A stretch of DNA of 64,000 nucleotides from an uncultured Ruminococcus sp. (GTDB lineage Bacteria; Bacillota; Clostridia; Oscillospirales; Ruminococcaceae). The notes under the pieces were generated by a model. The model was not told the origin of the DNA, did no database searches, and saw only the letters and a list, made by a program, of their open reading frames with translations. The position numbers and the translations under genes are program-made. Of the stretch, positions 27,298 through 34,822 are shown in pieces (position 1 is the stretch's first letter; each line of letters begins with the position of its first letter). The stretch covers positions 7,359 to 71,358 of the forward strand of contig UQAR01000003.1 of NCBI GenBank assembly GCA_900539095.1. Reading direction: 5' to 3'.

Positions 27298-27678
27298 TTA
27301 CTTAACTGTCGCCGTGCTTTGCAAAGCAAAGCTTACGAGCTTGTCAAGAGCATCATCAGAGATCTGAGAAACTATAGCCACCGAGTCGCTCTCAGCGTTC
27401 TTTCTCTCGACGCCCACACGGTTTTCAAGAAAATCCTGAAGAATTATGCTTGGGGTATAAAGCTCGTTAGCAGCCTTTATTCCCTCTGACGTCAGCGTTA
27501 TCTCTCTGTAAGGCTCTTTGATTATATAGCCCTCGTCAATGAGTTTCTGAGTCATTTTAACTGTGCTCGCCTTTGTCACGCCAAGAACAGAGGCTACCTC
27601 TGTGGACTTGACAGACCTGCCGTTCTGACCCAGTCTGTATATAGCAAACAAATACCTTTTCTGTGATTTAGTCAGCAT
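27298..27678 (-). CDS. DtxR/MntR-family metal-dependent regulator, last gene of the feo operon
   Basis: The 126-residue protein has the DtxR-type winged helix at ~1-65 (KRYLFAIYRLGQNGRSVKSTEVASVLGVTKASTVKMTQKLIDEGYI, then ITLTSEGIKAANELY). A short dimerisation region follows with VERKNAESDSVAIVSQISDDAL, where acidic residues may bind metal. The SH3-like third domain of classical DtxR is absent, as in MntR-like proteins. SD GGGGAGG lies 9 nt before the ATG. Its place at the end of feoA-feoA-feoB suggests Fe2+-dependent feedback repression through the boxes at the feo promoter. Confidence 0.85.
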   Translation of the reverse strand: MLTKSQKRYLFAIYRLGQNGRSVKSTEVASVLGVTKASTVKMTQKLIDEGYIIKEPYREITLTSEGIKAANELYTPSIILQDFLENRVGVERKNAESDSVAIVSQISDDALDKLVSFALQSTATVK

Positions 27679-27705
27679 TTTTGGTGACCTCCCCTAACGC
27701 TGTTT

Positions 27706-27864
27706 TCAGGACTTGTGGCAGTGAGAAGAATTTGGACAACAGCCGCAGCTGCCTCCGCAGGAGCTTTTGCCCTGCTTTTTATCTTTTACAAGTTTGTAAA
27801 TGATAGCTGCCACGATAACAGCAAGTATAACTGCAACCAGTATCGTACCGACTACTGTGTCCAT
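27706..27864 (-). CDS. FeoB-associated Cys-rich membrane protein (52 aa)
   Basis: This small ORF encodes a single membrane helix (TVVGTILVAVILAVIVAAII), a basic segment (KLVKDKKQGK) and a Cys-rich tail with five Cys and two His, CGGSCGCC...CH. That is the pattern of the FeoB-associated Cys-rich proteins found beside feoB in Firmicutes. It lies 53 bp after feoB and 27 bp before the dtxR start. A role in Fe2+ delivery or Feo assembly is inferred. Its last codons are close to the dtxR RBS. Confidence 0.85.
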   Translation of the reverse strand: MDTVVGTILVAVILAVIVAAIIYKLVKDKKQGKSSCGGSCGCCPNSSHCHKS

Positions 27865-27917
27865 AATTATCCTCCCAACTGTTTATGCAAGATTAGTGAT
27901 GATGAAATTTTCTTTTA

Positions 27918-30407
27918 TTAAGCCTTAGCTCCTACCCTGACTTCTTTTTCAAGAGTTGTGCTTTCCTTGTAAGGTCTTACAAGGAGGTAGATGATAGCAA
28001 CGATAAGGAGAATTGCAACGATAAGACCGATAACATTTACCTTACCGGTGAAGAGGTTGCCGAGCTGGTTTACGATAAGAGCGATAACATAAGCAAAACC
28101 GCACTCATAACCGATAGCGAACCAGAACCACTTTCTGCTGTTCATCTCACGCTTGATAGCTCCCATTGCTGCAAAGCAAGGTGCACAGAGAAGGTTGAAG
28201 ATGAGGAATGACATACCTGTGATGCCTGTGAATGCTGCACCGATAGCAGAGTAAACAGAGCCGTCTCCGCCGCCGTAAAGGATACCCATTGTACCAACGA
28301 TGTTCTCCTTAGCAACAAGACCTGTAACAGCCGCAACAGTTGCCTGCCAGTTGCCCCAGCCAAGAGGTGCGAAGATCCAGCAGATAGCCTTACCAATATG
28401 AGCAAGGATACTGTATTCCATCTGATCTTCTGTGAGCATACCGAATGAACCGTCTACCCAGCCAAAGTATGAAGTGAACCATACGAAGATAGTTGAAAGT
28501 GTGATGATAGTACCAGCCTTCTTGATGAATGACCAGCCACGCTCCCACATTGATCTGAGCACGTTGCCTACTGTTGGGATATGGTAAGCAGGAAGTTCCA
28601 TTACGAATGGAGCAGGGTCGCCTGCGAACATCTTTGTCTTTTTCAGCATGATACCTGAAATGATGATAGCTGCGATACCGATGAAATATGCACCTGTTGC
28701 TACCCAAGCAGAACCGCCGAAGATAGCACCTGCGATCATTGCGATGAATGGTGTCTTAGCTCCGCAAGGGATAAATGTTGTTGTCATGACAGTCATACGT
28801 CTGTCACGCTCATTTTCGATAGTTCTTGATGCCATGATACCTGGGATACCACAACCTGTACCGATAAGGATAGGAATGAATGACTTACCTGAAAGACCGA
28901 ACTTTCTGAAGATCCTGTCCATTACGAATGCGATACGAGCCATGTAACCGCAAGCTTCAAGGATAGCAAGGAGAATGAAGAGTACGAGCATCTGTGGAAC
29001 GAATCCGAGCACCGCACCAACACCGGCTACGATACCGTCAAGGATAAGACCCTTGAGCCAGTCTGCACAATTTACAGCGTCAAGACCCTTTTCAAGGAGT
29101 ACAGGGATACCTGGTACCCAAACGCCGTAATCAGCAGGATCCGGATCTGCAAAGTCATACTTCTCTGCAGCTGCAACGGCAGCCTCAAGATCAGCATACT
29201 TAGCTGTTTCTGTTGTTTCTTCAAGTGTTTCCTCGTCCTCTACTGTGTAATCAGCAGTTGCGGACTTATCTACTGTAGCAAGCAGATTGTCTGCTGTTGC
29301 CTTAGCAGCGTCAACGTCAAAATCGTCAGCCTCGTTGTCGATAGCCTCGCCGCCCTGCTGCTCGATAAATGCGTTGATGATATCAAGTGAGCTGCCATAT
29401 TCATCAGCAGCGTCCTCAGCGTCAGAAGAACCTATACCGAACAGGTGCCAGCCGTCGCCGAAGAGTCCATCATTTGCCCAGTCTGTTGCAGCTGAACCTA
29501 CTGTTACCATTGAGATATAGTAAACAAGGAACATTACTACTGCAAAGATCGGAAGACCGAGCCAACGGTTCGTAACGACCTTATCTATCTTATCTGATGT
29601 TGTAAGACCGCCCTGATTTTTCTTCTTGTAGCAATCCTTAATGATAGATGCTATGTAAATGTATCTCTCGTTTGTGATGATACTCTCTGAGTCGTCGTCC
29701 ATTTCCTTCTCAGCGTTGCAGATATCCTTCTCGATGTGAGCCTTTACCTGCTCAGACATACCGAGCTTTTCGATGACCTTTTCATCTCTCTCGAATATCT
29801 TGATAGCGTACCATCTCTGCTGCTCCTCAGGAACATCGTTAAGGAATGCCTCTTCGATATGAGCGATAGCGTGCTCAACAACGCCGTTGAATGAATGCTG
29901 TGGTACCATTGGTTCTTTAGCCTCAGCAGCCTTTACAGCCAGTTCAGCAGCCTCTTTGATACCTGTGCCTTTAAGAGCGGATATCTCACATACCTTGCAG
30001 CCAAGTTCCTTAGCAAGCTGTTCTGTGTTGACCTTGTCGCCGTTCTTCTTAACAACGTCCATCATGTTGATAGCAACTACAACAGGGATACCAAGTTCAA
30101 CGAGCTGTGTTGTAAGATAAAGGTTTCTTTCGAGGTTCGTACCGTCGATGATGTTGAGGATAGCGTCCGGACGCTCGCTTATAAGATAGTTTCTTGCAAC
30201 TACTTCCTCAAGTGTGTAAGGTGAAAGCGAGTAGATACCAGGAAGGTCCATGATAACTACATCTTTGTGACCTTTGAGCTTACCCTCTTTCTTTTCAACT
30301 GTTACGCCCGGCCAGTTACCAACGAACTGGTTTGAACCTGTGAGAGCGTTGAAAAGAGTTGTTTTACCGCAGTTAGGGTTACCTGCGAGAGCAATTTTGA
30401 TCTCCAT
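27918..30407 (-). CDS. feoB: Ferrous iron transporter FeoB with a long acidic insertion
   Basis: FeoB imports Fe2+. The N-terminal G domain is intact: GNPNCGKT (9-16), WPGVTVEKKEG, DLPGIYSL and NMMD. A GDI-like helical linker follows to ~275, then a polytopic membrane part with Gate motifs (GCGIPGIMASRT, CGAKTPFIAM). Between the first (~285-305) and second membrane helix lies an acidic insertion of ~105 residues (325-430) rich in Asp, Glu and Ala (e.g. DNEADDFDVDAAKAT), probably outside the cell. Length is 829 residues, longer than the ~700 typical. Third gene of the feo operon after two feoA genes. Confidence 0.95.
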   Translation of the reverse strand: MEIKIALAGNPNCGKTTLFNALTGSNQFVGNWPGVTVEKKEGKLKGHKDVVIMDLPGIYSLSPYTLEEVVARNYLISERPDAILNIIDGTNLERNLYLTTQLVELGIPVVVAINMMDVVKKNGDKVNTEQLAKELGCKVCEISALKGTGIKEAAELAVKAAEAKEPMVPQHSFNGVVEHAIAHIEEAFLNDVPEEQQRWYAIKIFERDEKVIEKLGMSEQVKAHIEKDICNAEKEMDDDSESIITNERYIYIASIIKDCYKKKNQGGLTTSDKIDKVVTNRWLGLPIFAVVMFLVYYISMVTVGSAATDWANDGLFGDGWHLFGIGSSDAEDAADEYGSSLDIINAFIEQQGGEAIDNEADDFDVDAAKATADNLLATVDKSATADYTVEDEETLEETTETAKYADLEAAVAAAEKYDFADPDPADYGVWVPGIPVLLEKGLDAVNCADWLKGLILDGIVAGVGAVLGFVPQMLVLFILLAILEACGYMARIAFVMDRIFRKFGLSGKSFIPILIGTGCGIPGIMASRTIENERDRRMTVMTTTFIPCGAKTPFIAMIAGAIFGGSAWVATGAYFIGIAAIIISGIMLKKTKMFAGDPAPFVMELPAYHIPTVGNVLRSMWERGWSFIKKAGTIITLSTIFVWFTSYFGWVDGSFGMLTEDQMEYSILAHIGKAICWIFAPLGWGNWQATVAAVTGLVAKENIVGTMGILYGGGDGSVYSAIGAAFTGITGMSFLIFNLLCAPCFAAMGAIKREMNSRKWFWFAIGYECGFAYVIALIVNQLGNLFTGKVNVIGLIVAILLIVAIIYLLVRPYKESTTLEKEVRVGAKA

Positions 30408-30506
30408 CTAATTCAATCCTTTCAGAATTTCGGCACTCTGATATATCCTCATTCTCTGAGTACACATCAGCTCTGCCGATGAATTTTTGCTTTGATGTCT
30501 GAACTG

Positions 30507-30728
30507 TCAGACTGTTTCGATCATTTCAGCGTCAGCCTTTCTGAGCGAAAGCTCATAGCCTCTGACTGTTACTTCGATAGGGTCACCCAGTGGTGCTACC
30601 TTTCTTACATGGACCTCAACACCCTTTGTGATGCCCATATCCATGATTCTTCTCTTTACAGCACCTGTGCCGTTGAGCTTTTTCACGGTCACTGTTGAAC
30701 CGATCTTAGCCTCTTTCAGTGTTGCCAT
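30507..30728 (-). CDS. feoA: FeoA domain protein (second copy)
   Basis: A 73-residue SH3-like FeoA protein: LKEAKIGSTVTVKKLNG, RRIMDMGITKGVEVHVRKVAPLGDPIEVTVRGYELSLRKADAEMI. The conserved RxxxMGIxxG and GDPxEVxxRGxxLSLR segments are clear. FeoA assists FeoB-driven Fe2+ uptake from the cytoplasmic side. It lies between the first FeoA gene and feoB; SD AGGAGG is present upstream. It is the more canonical of the two copies. Confidence 0.92.
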   Translation of the reverse strand: MATLKEAKIGSTVTVKKLNGTGAVKRRIMDMGITKGVEVHVRKVAPLGDPIEVTVRGYELSLRKADAEMIETV

Positions 30729-30779
30729 AACCTGATCCTCCTAACTATACAAAATAACTTCAAACATATCTCTATGTTT

Positions 30780-30992
30780 TTATACCATTATCTTTGACGC
30801 CATTTCCTTTGAAACAGCTACTCTGGATTCCTTGACCTTAACGATCACGTTTCCGCCGATAGTGCTTACTACCGTGACCATTCCACCTGCTACGAATCCA
30901 AGATTCTCAAGGAACTTTCTTGTTTCAGGCTTTCCGCCTATCTTCTTTATCATGTTCTCTTCCCCTACATTCGCAAATGTCAGCGGCATCAT
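30780..30992 (-). CDS. feoA: FeoA domain protein (first copy, divergent)
   Basis: A 70-residue FeoA-like protein: KKIGGKPETRKFLENLGFVAGGMVTVVSTIGGNVIVKVKESRVAVSKEMASKIMV. The family's RxxLExLGFxxG and VxVxxxRVA pattern is retained, but it is only distantly similar to the second copy, so the pair is not a recent duplication. SD AGGAGG lies 6 and 9 nt before two adjacent ATGs. It is the first gene after the feo promoter and the metal boxes. Confidence 0.88.
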   Translation of the reverse strand: MMPLTFANVGEENMIKKIGGKPETRKFLENLGFVAGGMVTVVSTIGGNVIVKVKESRVAVSKEMASKIMV

Positions 30993-31021
30993 TCTGACCC
31001 TCCTGTTCTTTTGTCAATATC

Positions 31022-31045
31022 AAAAGTTAGAATAATCTAACTTTT
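31022..31045. promoter_or_regulatory. Metal-regulator box in the feo leader
   Basis: A perfect inverted repeat with 9-bp arms, AAAAGTTAG and CTAACTTTT, around AATAAT. It lies just upstream of the first feoA RBS. The core matches GTTAG-N6-CTAAC and is the longest palindrome of the set. Confidence 0.75.
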
Positions 31046-31059
31046 CGGCAATTTTTAAA

Positions 31060-31077
31060 GGTTAGCATTTTCTAACC
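31060..31077. promoter_or_regulatory. Metal-regulator box at the feo start site
   Basis: GGTTAG-CATTTT-CTAACC, a perfect 6-bp-arm inverted repeat with 6-bp centre, overlapping the predicted +1 of the feo operon. Same motif as at 31026-31041, 32297-32312, 32662-32677, 52360-52375 and 52892-52907. Confidence 0.75.
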
Positions 31078-31085
31078 CGTATTAT

Positions 31086-31114
31086 AGTTTATCACGGCTA
31101 ACCTGATTTGTCAA
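31086..31114 (-). promoter_or_regulatory. Promoter of the feo operon
   Basis: On the minus strand TTGACA (31109-31114), a 17-nt spacer and TAAACT (31086-31091). A half box GGTTAG lies inside the spacer. A complete box overlaps the start site and a second lies about 40 bp downstream, so occupancy by a repressor would block the promoter. Confidence 0.75.
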
Positions 31115-31161
31115 GACTAAAAGTGATGTTTTTTCAATTTTGTAAGCTTGCACAAAAATAC

Positions 31162-31200
31162 AAGTTAGTATTGGATAACTTTTAGTTAGTCTGCATTAAC
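31162..31200. promoter_or_regulatory. Two imperfect metal-regulator boxes upstream of feo
   Basis: GTTAG-TATTGG-ATAAC (31164-31179) and GTTAG-TCTGCA-TTAAC (31185-31200) each have one mismatch to GTTAG-N6-CTAAC. They lie 50-90 bp upstream of the feo -35, between feo and the flavodoxin gene. Confidence 0.45.
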
Positions 31201-31216
31201 CAATATGCCGCACAAA

Positions 31217-31255
31217 CGCAGGCAGAACAGCAAAAGTACCGTTTATCTGCCTGCG
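31217..31255 (-). terminator. Hairpin after the flavodoxin gene
   Basis: A 10-bp perfect stem CGCAGGCAGA / TCTGCCTGCG with a 19-nt loop, 36 bp past the flavodoxin stop. The T-tract is poor, so it may be a weak terminator or 3'-end stabiliser. Confidence 0.6.
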
Positions 31256-31290
31256 TCCGCAGTTTACATTATTACAATAAGGATAATATC

Positions 31291-31698
31291 TTACTTAGCA
31301 AGAGCCTCACCGAGAGCCTTGCAGCTTGCAAGAGCGTCATCGTCAGGAGTTTCGTTTACGATAAGACCTTCACCGTTTACAAGTGTTGCACCGTCGCCTG
31401 TTACTCTATCCTGCCACTGACGCATCCACTCGCCGTCGCCCCAGCCGTATGAGCCGAAAAGTGCTACCTTCTTGCCTGAAAGCTTGCCCTCGATACCTGA
31501 GAAGAAAGGCTCGAACTCGCTGTCCTCAAGCTCCTCTGCACCCATTGCAGGGCATCCGAGAGCCACTGCGTCATAATCTTCAATGTTGCCGCTGAACTCA
31601 GATACTGCAAAGCATTCTGCACCTGCACCCTCAGCTACTGCCTTAGCCATAGCCTCTGTATTGCCTGTACCGCTCCAATAAATTACTGCTGTTTTCAT
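31291..31698 (-). CDS. Flavodoxin
   Basis: The 135-residue protein has the FMN phosphate loop at the N-terminus (VIYWSGTGNTEAMA), then LGCPAMGAEEL and FGSYGWGDGEW, the two isoalloxazine-contacting loops. Flavodoxins replace ferredoxin as low-potential electron carriers when iron is scarce. This fits its place in an operon preceded by metal-regulator boxes. SD AGGAGGT lies 7 nt before the ATG and overlaps the stop of the DUF3793 gene. Confidence 0.95.
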   Translation of the reverse strand: MKTAVIYWSGTGNTEAMAKAVAEGAGAECFAVSEFSGNIEDYDAVALGCPAMGAEELEDSEFEPFFSGIEGKLSGKKVALFGSYGWGDGEWMRQWQDRVTGDGATLVNGEGLIVNETPDDDALASCKALGEALAK

Positions 31699-31710
31699 TA
31701 TGATTACCTC

Positions 31711-32283
31711 CTAAGAAATTTTCAGGGCTTGGTAAATGCTTTCGCCCTGAGCAAGTTTATTACACAGATAATTTCTGCACTTGTCATAGTTATTAAAAAT
31801 ACGTCTTGCTCTGTTCTCGTCAGAATAGACCTTCCAATATCCGCAGAGAAGATAATTTCTTCCCTTGTTCTGAATGAACCCTGTCACATCATCTACAGGA
31901 TATCCAAGGAACAATCCTATCTCATGAGGAAAATCTCCGCTTTCAGATATCCTTTCAGACAGCCTTTCAAGCTGCTGTTCCAATGTCATGTGACTATCAT
32001 ACCCAAAACGCTCCAGAAGTTCTTTCACCCTGCTGTCTGCCAGTCTGTATTTCAAAAGCTTTTCGTTATATAAGAAAAGCAATTTTCTGCTTTTACATTC
32101 ACAAAGCACAGTGAGCCTCATGCCTTTCGTATACGCCCTGCTGTTGAAAAGCTCTACGTTCTCTTCAAGACCGCCTCTGTTTTTCTCCATGGACATAAGA
32201 CAGGCAGGCTTTATACCAAGCATTGCAGGTGCAAGATGATATGCTATGCTTTTCTCAAATTTTCTGCACTCAGACTGTGACAT
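31711..32283 (-). CDS. DUF3793 family protein
   Basis: The 190-residue soluble protein resembles DUF3793: N-terminal EKSIAYHLAPAMLGIKPACLMSM, C-terminal HEIGLFLGYPVDDVTGFIQNKG and CGYWKVYSDENRARRIFNNYDKCRNYL. The function is not established; family members often sit next to flavodoxin and metal genes, as here. SD AAAGGAGG is 5 nt before the ATG. A complete metal box (32295-32314) lies immediately upstream of this RBS, so the gene has its own operator in addition to that of the operon promoter. Confidence 0.8.
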   Translation of the reverse strand: MSQSECRKFEKSIAYHLAPAMLGIKPACLMSMEKNRGGLEENVELFNSRAYTKGMRLTVLCECKSRKLLFLYNEKLLKYRLADSRVKELLERFGYDSHMTLEQQLERLSERISESGDFPHEIGLFLGYPVDDVTGFIQNKGRNYLLCGYWKVYSDENRARRIFNNYDKCRNYLCNKLAQGESIYQALKIS

Positions 32284-32294
32284 AGTCCCTCCTT

Positions 32295-32314
32295 TGGTTA
32301 GAAATTCCTAACCA
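32295..32314. promoter_or_regulatory. Metal-regulator box before the DUF3793 gene
   Basis: TGGTTAG-AAATTC-CTAACCA, a perfect 7-bp-arm palindrome with 6-bp centre, between the DUF2325 and DUF3793 genes and abutting the RBS. Confidence 0.7.
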
Positions 32315-32326
32315 TCAAGCTTAAAA

Positions 32327-32629
32327 TTAAGCGTTTGCAACGCCTTTATTTACACAATATTTTTCCAATACATTTTTCAAAGCTGAACAGCTTGACGAAT
32401 GGCATATCGCCACAGGAAAATCAAGCTTGCTTGCCCTTTGGTTCAGACCATTGAGCATTTTATGTGACACCGTATCAGTAAACACCACAGCAAGATCAGG
32501 AGTTCCTATCTTCTTATCAAAGCCTGTTGGATATTTGATAAACACCTTAGCCTTGCAGTCATATGACTTGCAGATATCCTTATAGCGTGTTGCCATACGG
32601 TCATTTCCGCCTACGATTATTACACTCAT
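32327..32629 (-). CDS. DUF2325 domain protein
   Basis: The 100-residue protein has the DUF2325 signature: N-terminal SVIIVGGNDRMATRYKDIC, central PDLAVVFTDTVSHKMLNGL, and VAICHSSSCSALKNVLEKYC with conserved His and Cys. The fold is probably a small Rossmann-like domain. Biochemical role unknown; the Cys/His residues and metal-responsive promoter suggest a link to metal or redox stress. First gene of the DUF2325-DUF3793-flavodoxin operon. Confidence 0.8.
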   Translation of the reverse strand: MSVIIVGGNDRMATRYKDICKSYDCKAKVFIKYPTGFDKKIGTPDLAVVFTDTVSHKMLNGLNQRASKLDFPVAICHSSSCSALKNVLEKYCVNKGVANA

Positions 32630-32661
32630 ACTTTTTCGACCTCCTCCTTTCGATTTTATTG

Positions 32662-32677
32662 GTTAGCATTTACTAAC
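32662..32677. promoter_or_regulatory. Metal-regulator box downstream of the DUF2325 promoter
   Basis: GTTAG-CATTTA-CTAAC, perfect arms, 6-bp centre, about 10 bp past the -10 of the DUF2325 promoter. Confidence 0.7.
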
Positions 32678-32686
32678 TGCATTTAT

Positions 32687-32716
32687 ATATTAGCACACGC
32701 TAACCCTGTTTGTCAA
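32687..32716 (-). promoter_or_regulatory. Promoter of the DUF2325-DUF3793-flavodoxin operon with embedded box
   Basis: Minus-strand TTGACA (32711-32716), an 18-nt spacer and TAATAT (32687-32692). A second box, ATTAG-CACACG-CTAAC (32689-32704), lies between and over the -10. Two boxes 27 bp apart therefore cover the promoter. Confidence 0.7.
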
Positions 32717-32840
32717 GGGTAACTTATGTCTTAAATATAAACTTTTCAGAAGATAAAATAATCATCCTGATATTGTTGATACTATATATAATATGCGTTA
32801 CATATCACAGATTATGAACGGTATAATTTTGCAAAAAAAA

Positions 32841-32870
32841 TACGGCGAAGTGCAAAGACACACCGCCGTA
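32841..32870 (-). terminator. Terminator after the broken lipoprotein gene
   Basis: Stem TACGGCG / CGCCGTA with eight U on the minus strand (plus-strand A-run at 32833-32840). Confidence 0.85.
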
Positions 32871-32880
32871 AAAATCGATA

Positions 32881-33222
32881 TTATTTTTCAAAAAGCTCAG
32901 CGAACTGTTTCATGAATGCCTTGCATACTGCCTCGCCGCCCTCTTTGCCTGCAAAAGCCTGCTTTCCGTCAGCGTTGTATGTGGAATCCAAGGTATTTGA
33001 AAAATAGAAAGCATATTCAAGTTCGCCGTACTCCTCTAGTGGAAAATAGGCTCTGTATGTAACTTCGTTAGCTTTCTTTACCACAAAATTGTTTCCCGTG
33101 GCAACGTAGGTATTGGACAAATATGTATCGAACATATCGTCTGCTATCTTGCAGCTTTCCACCGCAGGCTGCCGCAGGCAGTGACAAAGCCGCTGCCATT
33201 ATAAGTGATATTACCTTTTCAT
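32881..33222 (-). pseudogene. Frameshifted small lipoprotein gene
   Basis: The open part (to ~33162) encodes a ~90-residue soluble domain with no close family recognised (VESCKIADDMFDTY..., ending KQFAELFEK). Upstream, an ATG at 33222 with a good SD (AAAGGA, 10 nt) starts ATGAAAAGGTAA and stops after three codons. If one A is added to the AAAA run, the reading becomes MKKVISLIMAAALSLPAAAC, a clear lipoprotein signal. That frame does not join the downstream body frame, so a second shift near the duplicated GCCTGCGG (about 33165-33180) is needed. Two compensating indels, or assembly errors at short repeats, explain this. It was probably an exported lipoprotein. Confidence 0.65.
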
Positions 33223-33248
33223 CTATGTTTTTCCTTTATTAAAGGCTA

Positions 33249-33857
33249 TTAGTCCATAGCAGCCTTTATTGCAGCCATAAGCTCATCATATGTTTCATAA
33301 GCAGGCAGCTCAGGATATTCAGCCTTGATGCTGTCGGTACTTCTGAACAGGAAACCAGCCTTGCTTGCCTGAATCATGCCAAGGTCATTGTGGCTGTCGC
33401 CGCTTGCGATAGTTTCAAAACCGATAGACTGGAGAGCCTTAACTGTTGTAAGCTTTGACTTTTCACATCTCATCTTGAAACCTGTTATCTCGCCGTTGTC
33501 TGCAACTTCAAGTGTGTTGCAGAAAATAGTAGGATAGCCAAGCTTTTTCATGAGTGGGCCTGCAAACTGTGAGAATGTGTCGCTGATGATGATGACCTGA
33601 GTGAAACTTCTCAGCTCGTCAAGAAACTCCTTTGCACCCGGCATAGGGTCGATAGTTGCGATAGTATCCTGGATCTCTTTCAGACCAAGACCATGCTCTT
33701 TAAGAATGTTGATACGATATTTCATAAGCTTGTCATAGTCAGGCTCATCTCTTGTTGTTCTTTTAAGCTCAGGGATACCTGTAGCCTCAGCAAAAGCTAT
33801 CCATATCTCAGGAACGAGAACTCCCTCAAGGTCAAGACAAGTGATATACATACTCAT
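33249..33857 (-). CDS. thrH: ThrH-like phosphoserine phosphatase/homoserine phosphotransferase
   Basis: The HAD-superfamily protein has an altered first motif typical of ThrH (CLDLEGVLVPEIW), the second motif IIISDTFSQF, and the third-fourth motif region ASGDSHNDLGMIQAS. ThrH dephosphorylates phosphoserine and can transfer phosphate to homoserine, linking serine and threonine synthesis. Length is about 203 residues. SD AAGGAGG lies 8 nt before the ATG at 33857, which is preferred over the upstream ATG at 33884. Transcribed alone. Confidence 0.88.
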   Translation of the reverse strand: MSMYITCLDLEGVLVPEIWIAFAEATGIPELKRTTRDEPDYDKLMKYRINILKEHGLGLKEIQDTIATIDPMPGAKEFLDELRSFTQVIIISDTFSQFAGPLMKKLGYPTIFCNTLEVADNGEITGFKMRCEKSKLTTVKALQSIGFETIASGDSHNDLGMIQASKAGFLFRSTDSIKAEYPELPAYETYDELMAAIKAAMD

Positions 33858-34052
33858 AATTATTTCCTCCTTAGAAATATACAAAAAAATTCGTAATTTG
33901 ATTATATCATACTTTTTATAATATTACAAGGGTTTTGCTTTAAATGGTCAAAAGAAAAAAATTGTTACCCAAAGTAAAATTACCCCTTGACCTATGATGA
34001 AAATAGTAGTAAAATAGAGATGTAAATACTATATATGAAAGGAATGTTCATC

Positions 34053-34628
34053 ATGCCAAAGTTTATCGTTGAAACATCTGCACGTCACGTTCACGTTACT
34101 CAGGAAACTCTTGAGATACTGTTCGGAAAGGGTGCAACACTTACAAAGAAGAAAGATCTTTCACAGCCTGGTCAGTTTGCTTGTGAGGAGAGAGTTACAG
34201 TCGTAGGTCCTAAGAGAGAGCTTGCAAACGTATCTATCCTCGGCCCTGTAAGAAAAGCAGACCAGATCGAGCTTTCAGCTACAGACGCACGTTCTATCGG
34301 CGTTGCCGCTCCTATCAGAGAGTCAGGCGACACAGCAGGTTCAGGTGCTTGCAAGCTTGTTGGACCATGCGGTGAAGTTGAGTGTTCTGAGGGCGTTATC
34401 GTTGCTAAAAGACATATCCATATGACACCTGCTGACGCTGAAACATTCGGCGTAAAGGATAAGGATATCGTTGCTGTCAAGATAGAGTCCGCAGAAAGAA
34501 CAGCTATCCTCTGCGACACTGTTATCAGAGTCAGCGACAAGTTCGCACTTGCTATGCACATTGATACAGACGAGTCAAACGCTGTAGGTGCAGGCAGAGA
34601 ACAGTACGGCGAGATAGTAAAGCTCTAA
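34053..34628 (+). CDS. pduL: PduL-type phosphotransacylase
   Basis: PduL converts acyl-CoA and phosphate to acyl phosphate; in this setting it probably acts as phosphate acetyltransferase for acetate production. Zinc-binding histidines are seen in the two tandem-domain motifs: SARHVHVT near the N-terminus and AKRHIHMTPADAE in the middle, with late LAMHIDTDESNA. No N-terminal encapsulation peptide is present, and no microcompartment genes are nearby, so a free cytoplasmic enzyme is likely. SD AAAGGA lies 9 nt before the ATG at 34053; an upstream in-frame ATG at 34035 has no RBS. Confidence 0.92.
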   Translation: MPKFIVETSARHVHVTQETLEILFGKGATLTKKKDLSQPGQFACEERVTVVGPKRELANVSILGPVRKADQIELSATDARSIGVAAPIRESGDTAGSGACKLVGPCGEVECSEGVIVAKRHIHMTPADAETFGVKDKDIVAVKIESAERTAILCDTVIRVSDKFALAMHIDTDESNAVGAGREQYGEIVKL

Positions 34629-34643
34629 TTTCATAGTACATAT

Positions 34644-34673
34644 AAGACCGCTCATCATAGGGCGGTCTTTTTT
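34644..34673 (+). terminator. Terminator after pduL
   Basis: Stem AAGACCGC / GCGGTCTT followed by T-rich sequence, 16 bp past the stop codon. Confidence 0.9.
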
Positions 34674-34710
34674 CATACAAAAAATACATCGCCGTAGGCG
34701 ATACCATAAT

Positions 34711-34740
34711 TCCTCATTCCTCACTCCTAATTCCTCACTG
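34711..34740. repeat. ATTCCTCA-type short tandem repeats
   Basis: ATTCCTCATTCCTCACTCC is followed by another ATTCCTCAC. A related copy (AATTCCTCACTCCTCACT) occurs near 39504-39522. These are short, scattered, non-coding repeats in intergenic DNA. Confidence 0.6.
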
Positions 34741-34822
34741 ATACAACGTTTCGATTGACACAAAACTTTCCCTGTGATATAATTTTCTTGTAAAACATCT
34801 GACCCGAATACGGAGAATAAAA

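Noticed and set aside
32881..33162. Intact 93-aa gene starting at 33162
   Set aside because: The start would be a GTG without RBS, while a good RBS and ATG with lipoprotein-signal coding lie directly upstream in a shifted frame. It is treated as a broken gene.
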